Shown: in pieces, positions 27,754-36,511 of the stretch | Layout of the letters: each line of letters starts with the position of its first letter | Numbering within the stretch: the first letter of the stretch is position 1 | From: Ilyomonas sp965199905 | GTDB lineage: Bacteria; Bacteroidota; Bacteroidia; Chitinophagales; Chitinophagaceae | Direction of reading: 5' to 3' | Assembly (NCBI GenBank): GCA_965199905.1 | Contig: OZ241366.1 | Span: forward strand, 1,364,001 to 1,428,000 | DNA length: 64,000 nucleotides | The notes under the pieces: generated by a model | Told to the model about the DNA's origin: nothing | What the model saw: the letters and a program-made list of their open reading frames with translations, nothing else | The model's database searches: none | Translations under genes and position numbers: made by a program

Positions 27754-28941
27754 ATGAAAAACTTTTCACCAAAAGAAAGTCCCTTCCGTTCGTTCTGGAT
27801 GGCTGGTTACGAATGTACTGACCAGCAAAACGCGTTTGGCAATCGCGTTGACTTTATTAACCTGACAGGTCATTTGCAAAGACTGGATAAAGACTACGAA
27901 GATTTATCTCTTTTCAATATTAAAACGGTTCGTGAAGGCATCCGCTGGAGTTTTGTAGAAAAAAGCCCTTATCAATATGACTGGAGCACCGTTGCTGCTA
28001 TGATTGAAGCCGGCAAGCGCAAAGGCATTCAGCAGGTGTGGGACATTTGCCACTTTGGTTTCGCCGACGATCTCACACCATTGCATCCCATGTTTGCCCG
28101 ACGCTTTGCGGCGTTGTGCCGCGCGTTTGTTACATTTTACCGCTCGGTACAGCCAACTGAAACTTTAATTGTTACGCCTGTTAATGAAGTCAGCTTTATA
28201 TCATGGCTTGGCGGTGATGCCCAGGGTACATCGCCCTACTGTACAAAGCAAGGCTGGGAAGTAAAATATGCCCTGATGAAAGCCTACATTGAAGGCATTA
28301 AAGCGATGAAAGAAGAAGACAGCCGCGTTAGAATTATGACCACCGAGCCGCTGGTAAATATGGTGGCACCCATTAATGCAACGCCAAAAGAAAATGCCTT
28401 TGCTAAAATGGCGCACAACAACCAGTTTCAGTCAGTGGATATACTTGCCGGGCGAGCGTGCCCTGAGTTGGGTGGCAAACCCGAATATCTTGACATTCTC
28501 GGCTTTAATTTTTATTACAATAACCAGTGGGTAGCCGGCACAAGCGACTTTCTTCCCTGGCTAAACGATTATAATGACCCGCGCTGGCAGCCACTCTCCC
28601 ACCTTTTACAGCAGGCATACGAGCGCTATGGTCGCCCCATTGTGCTTTCCGAAACCAGCCACCCGGGAGAAGACCGCCCGAAATGGATAGCGTTTATTGC
28701 GCAGCAATGTATCACCGTTCTGCAAAAAGACATACCGCTTTGGGGCGTGTGCTGGTACCCGATAATTGACCGTCCTGATTGGGACCACCTAACACACTGG
28801 CATCATTCGGGTTTGTGGGACGTGAATATGAGTGAAGTATCAGCCGGTATTCCTTCGCGGCAGCTTGATTTGCCTACAGCTACGGCTTTCCTGGAAGCGC
28901 AAAAGGAGTTATCGGAAGCAGTGGAAATGGAAACAGTATGA
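27754..28941 (+). CDS. GH1-like (beta/alpha)8 glycoside hydrolase-like protein
   Basis: 395 residues. A clan GH-A pattern: VREGIRWSFVEKSP early, TPVNEVSFISW with the acid/base Glu, and RPIVLSETSHPGEDR with a candidate nucleophile Glu; LGFNFYYNNQW also fits GH1. The sequence is shorter and more divergent than standard beta-glucosidases. Its position directly after glf suggests action on the same surface or exported sugar. No signal peptide, so it is probably cytoplasmic. Confidence 0.75.
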   Translation: MKNFSPKESPFRSFWMAGYECTDQQNAFGNRVDFINLTGHLQRLDKDYEDLSLFNIKTVREGIRWSFVEKSPYQYDWSTVAAMIEAGKRKGIQQVWDICHFGFADDLTPLHPMFARRFAALCRAFVTFYRSVQPTETLIVTPVNEVSFISWLGGDAQGTSPYCTKQGWEVKYALMKAYIEGIKAMKEEDSRVRIMTTEPLVNMVAPINATPKENAFAKMAHNNQFQSVDILAGRACPELGGKPEYLDILGFNFYYNNQWVAGTSDFLPWLNDYNDPRWQPLSHLLQQAYERYGRPIVLSETSHPGEDRPKWIAFIAQQCITVLQKDIPLWGVCWYPIIDRPDWDHLTHWHHSGLWDVNMSEVSAGIPSRQLDLPTATAFLEAQKELSEAVEMETV

Positions 28942-29294
28942 GCATAAGGTATCAAGTATGATTGGTGAGTTGGTAATTGAGTGTTGGCGGTTAATAGAAT
29001 TATGAAGAGTTTGCTTTAATTTTTAATTGGTGGGGCATTGACAAACCTCCTGTATGGCAAAAGGACATTTTGCTGCAACCGCACAGCTATATATTTCAAA
29101 AGAAAAAACTTCTCGTAATAAATGCTTACTGCTTTAGCGGCTGGCGGAGCTCAATTAGCAGTTGTTTTTCAATTGAACTTACACCTTTAACCAAGATAAT
29201 GGGTTGTTATGTCCGCTACGGATAGCAAGCTGTGAGCCTTTGGCAAAAATAATCATGCAGCTACTTTCAACTTTAACCATTGTAGCTTTACAAT
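28942..29294. other. Spacer at the start of an AT-rich accessory patch
   Basis: 353 bp without a supported gene. It contains only short frames (under 30 codons). A TAGCTTTA box near 29283 could serve as a -7 element for the next gene. No match to the R1-R9 repeats or to known mobile-element ends was seen. Confidence 0.35.
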
Positions 29295-29924
29295 ATGAAA
29301 ATTTCAATATTTGGATCGACCGGCGCAACAGGACAAGAGTTGATTAAGCAAGGATTAGAAAAAGAATATAATATATCCACAATAGTTAGAAATCAACTCG
29401 GCCTTGAAAGTCCATACCTGAATGTAATTAAAGGAAATATATTTGATAAAAATTTAGTAAAAGACATCATTGATAAAAGTGATTTGGTTATTTCAGTTTT
29501 AGCTTTCACACCAAAATTGTTTGGTCAAAAATCAACGGAGCTTTATTCAAAAACGGCTTCTGTTCTTGTAGAAACCATGTCTGAATTGAATTTAAAAAAG
29601 TTGGTATTTTGTACATCTGCAGGTGTGGAAGATGACCCAAATGAAATTTGGTTTTATAAGCATATTCTTAAACCATTTTACTTGAAGAAAGGATATAAGG
29701 ACATGCAGTTGGCGGAAAAAATAATAACCAACTCAACATTAGATTGGATTCTGGTAAGACCTTCCCGCCTTACTAATGGTGCACTTACTACTCAGTTTCG
29801 TATCTCTGAAAGATTTAGACCTAAAGAAGGTAGTTCAATATCGAGAGCCGACTTAGCTTTTTTTATTTTAAACCAAATAACGAATACTGCCTGGGTTCAT
29901 AAAACACCAACATTAGCTTATTAG
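29295..29924 (+). CDS. NAD(P)H-binding atypical short-chain dehydrogenase/reductase
   Basis: 209 residues with the NAD(P)-binding motif ISIFGSTGATGQELIKQ at the N-terminus and DLVISVLAF after the fourth strand, as in NmrA/BLVRB-like atypical SDRs. The later part has WILVRPSRLTNG, typical of these proteins. Substrate unknown. The gene is clearly more AT-rich than the surrounding glycan and gcvP genes, and it is followed by an attC-like inverted repeat, so acquisition by transfer is plausible. Confidence 0.82.
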   Translation: MKISIFGSTGATGQELIKQGLEKEYNISTIVRNQLGLESPYLNVIKGNIFDKNLVKDIIDKSDLVISVLAFTPKLFGQKSTELYSKTASVLVETMSELNLKKLVFCTSAGVEDDPNEIWFYKHILKPFYLKKGYKDMQLAEKIITNSTLDWILVRPSRLTNGALTTQFRISERFRPKEGSSISRADLAFFILNQITNTAWVHKTPTLAY

Positions 29925-29953
29925 TTTACTCCGATGTTGAAAAAATTACTGAT

Positions 29954-30140
29954 GCCAACATGTGGTTTGGCATTATGGCGGGCAACGGGTAAGCTATCGG
30001 CATTGTTTCTTACTCAGCTTAAATTCGGCAGGTGCTACGCTATTGAGCAGTAAATTTTTTGTACTTTAATTCTTTAATCGGCTTAGTCGTCGGCTGACTA
30101 TTTCAAATGCCGCCACATCGCCAATACGCAAACGTTAGGC
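29954..30140. repeat. attC-like imperfect inverted repeat between two AT-rich genes
   Basis: Outer boxes GCCAAC (29954-29959) and GTTAGGC (30134-30140) resemble the R'' and R' simple sites of integron attC elements. Inside them TTGGC-n4-TGGCGG (29967-29981) is mirrored by CCGCCA-n4-GCCAA (30110-30124). At 187 bp it is longer than typical attC sites, and no integrase gene is in the window. Confidence 0.45.
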
Positions 30141-30160
30141 TCAAGTATAAATAACGATTT

Positions 30161-30979
30161 ATGAAAATCATCTTCGTCTTTTTATGTCTGGCTTTTGCTG
30201 ACATTTCTATCGGGCAAAATAAAATTAACGGAGTGGTTAAGCAATCTGACTCTGCAACTTTGCCTTACGTGAACATTGGTATTAAATTAAAGAACATTGG
30301 CACTATCACCAATGAAAACGGACGATTTGAATTTGTGATTCCGCAACAATATTTTAATGATACCCTGACCTTTTCATATGTTGGCTTTGAAGAATTGAAT
30401 ATACCTGTTCAATCTATTTTTACTTCCTCTGTACATGTTTTTGTTTTGCACCCTAAGGCAACACAATTGACAGAGGTAATAGTTAGTGGCAAGCAGTTAA
30501 AGCAAAAGACAATCGGAACAAGATCACACAATCCGCTCCTGTCAGGAACCGCCGAAAGCAAAGACAAAACTGACATTATCGAATTTGCTAAATTCATAGA
30601 TGTTCATGATAAGGTGTCAAGAATACAAAACGCCAATCTTTATCTTTTAGGTGTCAATATAGACACCGCTACTTTTAGAGTTAATTTTTACGCTGCAAAT
30701 AATGGCTTACCGGGCGATAGAATAATTGACAAAAACATTTTAGAGAGAATGTCTGTAAAAAAAGGGTGGCTAACCATTGACTTAACAGACGAAGATATTG
30801 TTATAGACAAAGACTTCTTTATCGGTTTTGAATTTATGCCGGAAAAGAAACTAACTAAGTACTCCTTAAGTTACGGAGCTCAGGTGAGCGGAAGCTGTAT
30901 AACCAGAAAAAGTAGTTTAGGCACGTGGGAAAAGGGAAAAGGTGCCTCACTTTCTGCTTATGTCACCTTGCGACAATAA
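30161..30979 (+). CDS. Secreted carboxypeptidase-regulatory-like domain protein
   Basis: 272 residues with signal peptide (MKIIFVFLCLAFADISIG, cleavage before QN). Residues about 22-100 form a CarboxypepD_reg-like beta domain: INGVVKQSDSATLPYVNIG, GTITNENGRFEF and FSYVGFEE, the module found at the N-terminus of TonB-dependent receptors. No plug or barrel follows; the rest is a beta-rich domain ending in LSAYVTLRQ. Likely periplasmic or surface exposed, function unknown. AT-rich, like the neighbouring SDR gene. Confidence 0.78.
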   Translation: MKIIFVFLCLAFADISIGQNKINGVVKQSDSATLPYVNIGIKLKNIGTITNENGRFEFVIPQQYFNDTLTFSYVGFEELNIPVQSIFTSSVHVFVLHPKATQLTEVIVSGKQLKQKTIGTRSHNPLLSGTAESKDKTDIIEFAKFIDVHDKVSRIQNANLYLLGVNIDTATFRVNFYAANNGLPGDRIIDKNILERMSVKKGWLTIDLTDEDIVIDKDFFIGFEFMPEKKLTKYSLSYGAQVSGSCITRKSSLGTWEKGKGASLSAYVTLRQ

Positions 30980-31079
30980 ACACCTGCCTGCAACAAAAGG
31001 CTTTCTGCTAAACTGGCTACCATCCAAGCCTGGCATTGGTAATTCAGAGTCCGGGTCAACAAACAAATACAACAGAGCG

Positions 31080-31485
31080 ATGAAAAAACGATCAGCAGTT
31101 GCAGCCTTCATGATTCCTATGGCTTTGTGGGCTCAGAACACCGTTACGGTACAAGCTTCCATTAAGGGGCTTTCAGCCGGTGTCATCCGTGCCGTGAAGA
31201 GAGCCCGAATGTGTTGACAACTTACAACCTGTTCAGAAACAAAAACTTAACCATCATCGGCATCTCTTTCGACAGTGAAAGAGACATGGCTGGCTGCCAT
31301 CCGTAAGGACGGTCTTCCCTGTAAACAGCTATCAGACCTGTATGGATGGGAAAACGCAGTGGGTAAGGATTATGCCATTGAATCAATACCTGCGAATTTC
31401 CTGATTGATCCATCAGGGAAAATCATAGCCAAAGATTTGCATGGCGATGACCTTGGAGAATAAATTAGCTGAGCTATTGAAATAA
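31080..31485 (+). pseudogene. Decayed secreted thioredoxin-like (TlpA/ResA-type) redoxin gene
   Basis: Begins with a signal peptide (MKKRSAVAAFMIPMALWAQ) and a short N-terminal stretch (VTVQASIKGLS), as in DUF4369-redoxin fusions. After an apparent internal deletion the redoxin part continues in another frame: CHPC active-site codons at 31181-31192, then REESPNVLTTYNLF and LTIIGISFDSERD. A second shift leads to WLAAIRKDGLPC and PANFLIDPSGKIIA, and a third to ENKLAELLK ending at 31485. The normal family length is about 350-380 residues; here only about 130 codons remain. Confidence 0.85.
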
Positions 31486-32082
31486 TGAATGGTGCTGGTT
31501 CTCTTTTCCCGCGCTATGTTCCGGGGCGTAAATAGGCAGGAAAGAAGAGTTAGCATTTAAAAAGCTACATGAGTCATTTGAATTATAGAATCACGAAAAG
31601 GCTGAAGAACTTCAACGAATACGAATTTGAGGTATGTTATGATAATAACAACGGAAGTATCAATGATTGAACAGGTGATTCATAAACACCAACTTGCTCT
31701 CCTAAAGAAAATTGCTTCATGAACTTGAAATAATGAAATACCAAAGAAACTCTGCTTTATAAAGAAACATAAGCACAGCTTATAACAAGTGTGGCTGCTG
31801 CATACTCAGCCATCAAATAAAAGGATGATTTTAATAAAATAAAGGCGGTGACAATCGTTTATTTAAGAAAGCAGATATTGAATATTAGTGGACAAAGGAT
31901 TCTCAGAGCATTTAGTTTATTGTTTTTAGTCCTGTTTAAGTTGTGCAGCAAGCAGCAAACCGTTGCCCCTCCCCTAAAGTTATCCTAACAATATACACAC
32001 CCTTTCTTCCTGTTTGCCAGCAGCCTTTCCGCATCGTACCTTTGCACTCTCTCCCAAAAAGTGAAGTTTAATTCTACAAAAC
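31486..32082. other. Long spacer with possible gene remnant before gcvP
   Basis: 597 bp. One short frame at 31569-31670 (33 codons, MSHLNYRITKRLKNFNEYEF onward) looks protein-like and may be a leftover of a lost gene, but nothing supports a live product. The last 70 bp hold the gcvP promoter. No repeat-family copy is present. Confidence 0.35.
32013..32044 (+). promoter_or_regulatory. Bacteroidota-type promoter for gcvP
   Basis: -33 TTTG (32013-32016), 20-bp spacer, -7 TACCTTTG (32037-32044); the gcvP ATG is 38 bp further on. This is one of the cleanest matches to the TTTG/TAnnTTTG consensus in the window. Confidence 0.75.
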
Positions 32083-34971
32083 ATGAATCTATTTCAGCAA
32101 CAGGCTACCGGGTTTCAGAGACGGCATATTGGCACAACCGAAGCGGAAGCTAAGGAAATGCTGGCAACCATTGGCGTAGCCAACATAGATGAACTGATTG
32201 ATAAAACCATCCCGCAAGCCATTCGCCTGCCACAGCCCTTGCAATTGCCGGATGCCATCAGCGAGCAGGAATATCTATCGCAGGTTAAAGCCATAGCTGA
32301 AAAAAACAAGCTGTACAGAACCTATATCGGGCAGGGATATTATAATACCATCACCCCAAGCGTTATCTTTCGCAACCTCTTTGAAAACCCGGGATGGTAC
32401 ACACAATACACGCCATACCAGGCAGAAATTGCGCAGGGCAGGCTGGAAAGTCTCCTGAATTTTCAAACAATGGTGAGCGACTTAACCGGTTTGGAGCTTG
32501 CCAATGCGTCTCTCCTCGACGAAGCTACCGCCGCTGCTGAAGGCATGGCAATGCTGTTTCATCACGCCAATAACGGCCCAAAGATTTCGAAGCCGAAGTT
32601 TTTTGTCGATAATGATATTTTCCCGCAGACCAAAGATGTCCTCATCACCCGCGCCACGCCTATCGGCATTGAACTCGTGTTTGATACTTTTGAAAACGCG
32701 CATATTGACGAAACGTATTTTGGCGCTTTTGTTCAATATCCAAATAATAACGGCGCTGTAAAAGATTACAAATCGTTTATTGAAACGGTTCATGCTGCAA
32801 AGGGATTTGTGGTAATGGCAACCGACCTGCTTGCACTTACGCTTCTCACTTCGCCCGGCGAGTTAGGCGCAGATGTAGCCGTTGGTTCGGCACAACGCTT
32901 TGGTGTTCCGCTGGGGTATGGCGGCCCGCACGCTGCATTTTTTGCTACGCGCGATGAATTCAGGCGCGGCATTCCCGGTCGCATCATTGGCGTAAGCGTG
33001 GATATGCAAAACAACCGCGCATTGCGCATGGCGCTGCAAACAAGAGAGCAGCACATTAAGCGCGAAAAAGCGACTTCAAATATTTGTACCGCACAGGCGC
33101 TGCTGGCAAATATGGCGGCTATGTATGCCGTATATCATGGTCCGGATGGACTAAAACAAATTGCTGAGCGCGTGGCTGTGCTTACGCAATCACTCGCCGA
33201 AAGCCTTGCAGAGCTTGGCTTTAAAAATGAGAACGAAGCTTATTTTGATACGCTGAAAATAAAGGGAGATAAAGCAACGGTTAAGCCGCTGGCAGAAAAA
33301 GAAAGCATTAATTTCCGCTATTTCGATGATGACACAATTGGTATTTCTTTAGATGAAACGACGACACAAAAGGACGTGGTGGACATTGCTTACATTTTTG
33401 CCACCGCTAAAGGAAAAGATGAATCTGAAGTAGGCTTTGAAGAAGAAGGTTATGAACTGAGTGGCATTCCCGGTTTTGCCAGGCGCGCCACTTCTTATCT
33501 CACGCATCCGGTGTTCAACATGCATCACAGCGAAAGCCAAATGATGCGCTATCTAAAGCAATTAGAGAACAAAGATTTATCGCTTACCCACAGCATGATC
33601 AGCCTTGGAAGCTGTACCATGAAACTGAATGCCGCTTCGGAAATGATACCGGTAAGCCTGCCGCAGTTTGGCCAGCTTCATCCGTTTGTACCAAAAAACC
33701 AGGCAGAAGGTTATGCGCAGATCATTGATGAGCTGAGTAAATACCTCTGCGAGATTACCGGCTTTGATGCCTGCAGCCTGCAACCCAACAGCGGCGCGCA
33801 AGGGGAATATGCAGGGTTGCTGACGATTATGCAATATCATAAAGCGCAGGGCAACGAGCATCGCAACGTGGTGCTGATACCCATTTCGGCACACGGCACC
33901 AACCCTGCCAGCGCTGTAATGACAGGAATGAAAGTGGTGGTGGTAAAAAGCGATGCGGATGGTCATATTGATGTGGCAGATTTGAAAACGAAAGCCGAAC
34001 AATACAAGGACACATTAGGCGCGCTGATGGTTACTTATCCATCTACCCACGGCGTGTTTGAAGAAAGCATTATGGATATCTGCTCCATTGTGCACGAATA
34101 CGGCGGACAGGTTTATATGGATGGCGCCAATATGAATGCGCAGGTTGGGCTGACTTCACCGGCAACCATTGGCGCTGATGTATGCCATTTGAATCTTCAT
34201 AAAACATTTGCCATCCCGCACGGCGGCGGCGGACCGGGCATGGGTCCTATTTGTGTGAGAGAATATTTGCGTCCTTTTCTGCCGGGGCATGTGGAAGAAG
34301 CTGTCAGCGGTCAGCCGTCAGATGTTAGCCATCATGCAGTGAGCGCAGCTTCTTTTGGCTCGGCGAGCATCCTGCTCATCAGCTACGCTTACATAAAAAT
34401 GTTGGGTAAAGATGGTGTGAAGAAAGCAACCGAATATGCCATCCTGAATGCAAACTATATGCGGGCAAGGCTAAGCGGGCATTACCCTATTTTATACAGT
34501 GGTAACAACGGCACTTGCGCACATGAGTTTATCATCGATCTGCGTCCCTTTAAAGCCTCGGCCGGCATTGAGGCGGAAGATGTGGCAAAGCGCCTGATTG
34601 ATTATGGTTTTCATGCGCCAACAATGAGCTTCCCGGTGCCCGGAACCATCATGATTGAGCCAACCGAGAGCGAAGACAAAGGCGAGCTTGACCGTTTTTG
34701 CGAAGCCATGATTTCTATCCGCGAAGAAATAAAAGCAATTGAAGATGGCAAGGTTGATAAAACAAACAACGCTTTAAAACATGCGCCGCATACGATGGCT
34801 GTGGTTTGTGCCGGTGAATGGAACCAGAACTATACGCGTAAGGAAGCTGCGTTTCCTTTGCATTATGTAGCACTGCACAAGTTCTGGCCGTCGGTATCGC
34901 GCATTAATAACACATTTGGCGACAGGAACCTGATATGTACCTGCGAGCCTGTAGAAGCGTATGAAAGCTAA
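32083..34971 (+). CDS. gcvP: Glycine dehydrogenase (decarboxylating), P-protein of the glycine cleavage system
   Basis: 962 residues, the full single-chain P-protein. N-terminus FQRRHIGTTEAEAKEML, then the first half (to about 460) and the catalytic second half with SLGSCTMKLNAASEM, QPNSGAQGEYAGL and the PLP Lys (K707) in NLHKTFAIPHGGGGPGMGP. It decarboxylates glycine and loads the aminomethyl group onto lipoyl-GcvH. The gcvH and gcvT partners are not in the window, so the system is split. It is a single gene with its own promoter and terminator. Confidence 0.97.
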   Translation: MNLFQQQATGFQRRHIGTTEAEAKEMLATIGVANIDELIDKTIPQAIRLPQPLQLPDAISEQEYLSQVKAIAEKNKLYRTYIGQGYYNTITPSVIFRNLFENPGWYTQYTPYQAEIAQGRLESLLNFQTMVSDLTGLELANASLLDEATAAAEGMAMLFHHANNGPKISKPKFFVDNDIFPQTKDVLITRATPIGIELVFDTFENAHIDETYFGAFVQYPNNNGAVKDYKSFIETVHAAKGFVVMATDLLALTLLTSPGELGADVAVGSAQRFGVPLGYGGPHAAFFATRDEFRRGIPGRIIGVSVDMQNNRALRMALQTREQHIKREKATSNICTAQALLANMAAMYAVYHGPDGLKQIAERVAVLTQSLAESLAELGFKNENEAYFDTLKIKGDKATVKPLAEKESINFRYFDDDTIGISLDETTTQKDVVDIAYIFATAKGKDESEVGFEEEGYELSGIPGFARRATSYLTHPVFNMHHSESQMMRYLKQLENKDLSLTHSMISLGSCTMKLNAASEMIPVSLPQFGQLHPFVPKNQAEGYAQIIDELSKYLCEITGFDACSLQPNSGAQGEYAGLLTIMQYHKAQGNEHRNVVLIPISAHGTNPASAVMTGMKVVVVKSDADGHIDVADLKTKAEQYKDTLGALMVTYPSTHGVFEESIMDICSIVHEYGGQVYMDGANMNAQVGLTSPATIGADVCHLNLHKTFAIPHGGGGPGMGPICVREYLRPFLPGHVEEAVSGQPSDVSHHAVSAASFGSASILLISYAYIKMLGKDGVKKATEYAILNANYMRARLSGHYPILYSGNNGTCAHEFIIDLRPFKASAGIEAEDVAKRLIDYGFHAPTMSFPVPGTIMIEPTESEDKGELDRFCEAMISIREEIKAIEDGKVDKTNNALKHAPHTMAVVCAGEWNQNYTRKEAAFPLHYVALHKFWPSVSRINNTFGDRNLICTCEPVEAYES

Positions 34972-34991
34972 GATTATTAATCTATTCTAAT

Positions 34992-35029
34992 AAAGAAAAA
35001 GCATCTGCCAACGCGGATGCTTTTTCTTT
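34992..35029 (+). terminator. Intrinsic terminator after gcvP
   Basis: Arms AAAGAAAAAGCATC (34992-35005) and GATGCTTTTTCTTT (35016-35029) with a 10-nt loop; T-rich 3' arm. Confidence 0.85.
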
Positions 35030-35067
35030 GCATGCATTTATTTGTCAGCATCATTTACTCTTCCACC

Positions 35068-35634
35068 ATGTTTAATACATTACAAGAATGGGATCGGGAA
35101 TTATTTCTTCTCATCAACAGCCATCACAATTCTTTCTTCGATATTGTGATGTACTGGGCAAGCGATAAGCTGTTCTGGATACCGTTTTACGCATTCCTCT
35201 TGTTTATTGTTATCAGGCAGTTTAAGAAGAAAAGCATTCTTGTAATCTTACATATTGCAGCCCTGATTACAGCCAGCGACCAGATTGCCTCAGGACTTAT
35301 AAAAAATACAGTGAAGCGGTTGCGCCCATCGCGCGAGCCATCACTGGAAGGCTTGGTTCATTTAAGTTCAGCAGGCAAAGGAGGCTTATATGGTTTCATC
35401 TCATCGCATGCTTCCAATTCGTTTGCCTTATTTGTATTTCTTTCCATTGTTTTACCACATAACTATCGTCCGTTGAAGTGGATTTTATTTTTCTGGGCAT
35501 CCTTGATTGCATACAGTCGCGTGTACAATGGTGTTCATTATCCCGGCGATGTTCTGGTAGCTGCTTTACTGGGAAGCCTGCTGGCTCTGGTGTTTAGCAG
35601 GCTATATTTTTACCTCAAAAAAAAGTGGAAATAG
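35068..35634 (+). CDS. PAP2 superfamily membrane phosphatase
   Basis: About 188 residues with five or six hydrophobic helices. The three acid-phosphatase motifs are present: KNTVKRLRPSRE (KxxxxxxRP), SSHASNSF (the PSGH-type motif with catalytic His), and SRVYNGVHYPGDVL (SRxxxxxHxxxD). Likely substrates are undecaprenyl diphosphate or another lipid phosphate at the periplasmic face. The start at 35068 is preferred to 35017, which lies in the gcvP terminator. Confidence 0.9.
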   Translation: MFNTLQEWDRELFLLINSHHNSFFDIVMYWASDKLFWIPFYAFLLFIVIRQFKKKSILVILHIAALITASDQIASGLIKNTVKRLRPSREPSLEGLVHLSSAGKGGLYGFISSHASNSFALFVFLSIVLPHNYRPLKWILFFWASLIAYSRVYNGVHYPGDVLVAALLGSLLALVFSRLYFYLKKKWK

Positions 35635-35760
35635 CTTACTGGTTGTTTTGTCTGAAGCGCACCTGTTGATTGTCGCAATTGCACAGCATTCGTGAGGATA
35701 ATTACTGATAGCTTTGTTTTAGATTTATACCATATAATTATTCATTAAAACAAACATGCT

Positions 35761-36171
35761 ATGCCAAAAGAAATCTGGATTAACCTGCCGGTAAAAGATG
35801 TGACCAAAGCGAAAAATTTCTTTGTTTCACTCGGCTTTCATTTTAATGAAAAACACAGCAACGAAAACATGGCAGCCATGCAGGTAAGCGATAAAAGTAT
35901 TTCGCTGATGCTGTTTGAAGCGAATACTTTTTCGCACATCAACCAAAAAGCTGTAACCGATACGAACTCTTCTTCAGAAGTGTTGTTTTCATTAGATGCC
36001 GAATCGAAAGAAGAAGTTGATGAATGGGCGAAGAAAGCGGAAGTTGCGGGAGCCAATGTGTTTGCGCAGCCGACTACGATCCAGGGTTGGATGTATGGCT
36101 GTGCGTTTGCCGATTTAGATGGTCATCGCTGGAATATATTGTATATGGATATGAGCCAGATGAATAGATAA
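35761..36171 (+). CDS. VOC family (glyoxalase/bleomycin-resistance-like) protein
   Basis: 136 residues forming one VOC unit: WINLPVKDVTKAKNFFVSLGF at the N-terminus and GCAFADLDGHRWNILYMD at the C-terminus. These proteins bind a metal or a ligand between paired beta-alpha-beta-beta-beta units. The reaction cannot be assigned. The lone gene is followed by a strong hairpin terminator. Confidence 0.9.
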   Translation: MPKEIWINLPVKDVTKAKNFFVSLGFHFNEKHSNENMAAMQVSDKSISLMLFEANTFSHINQKAVTDTNSSSEVLFSLDAESKEEVDEWAKKAEVAGANVFAQPTTIQGWMYGCAFADLDGHRWNILYMDMSQMNR

Positions 36172-36193
36172 GCAGAAATACTTCTGATGATAA

Positions 36194-36230
36194 AAAAGAG
36201 GCTGTCTCGACTTTTGAGACAGCCTCTTTT
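36194..36230 (+). terminator. Hairpin terminator after the VOC gene
   Basis: Perfect 15-bp arms AAAAGAGGCTGTCTC (36194-36208) and GAGACAGCCTCTTTT (36216-36230), loop GACTTTT. The 3' half (ACTTTTGAGACAGCC) recurs at 36289-36303 without a matching 5' half. GGCTGTCTCAAAAGT-like strings also resemble some insertion-sequence ends, so a relic is possible. Confidence 0.75.
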
Positions 36231-36335
36231 TATTCGGATACCTGATGGAGAAAGTTCTTGTTTAAGCGATTTTCAAAGCCTTTATTTTACTTTTGAGACA
36301 GCCTTTTTTTTAAGCCAGGATTGCCCATAACTTTA

Positions 36336-36482
36336 TTATTGTATATCAATATAGTATTGATCGCTTTGTTTATCATTCACCGAACTATTTATACGATTCG
36401 CCTCTAAAAATGTATCTATTAACTTCTCTTTACCGAATTCTAATTTTGGTGTTGATTCAGCAAGTAATTTAGCGATCTCCAT
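36336..36482 (-). CDS. Possible small or remnant protein upstream of the metalloprotease
   Basis: A 48-codon minus-strand frame beginning MEIAKLLAESTPKLEFGKEK and ending SDQYYIDIQ. It has a protein-like composition (amphipathic helix, then a polar tail) and a possible in-frame GTG start at 36509, immediately before the divergent protease ATG. It could be a genuine short gene or the 3' end of a lost one. No homologue is recognised. Confidence 0.4.
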   Translation of the reverse strand: MEIAKLLAESTPKLEFGKEKLIDTFLEANRINSSVNDKQSDQYYIDIQ

Positions 36483-36511
36483 TTTACTATCTAAATATTT
36501 AATTACCACAA

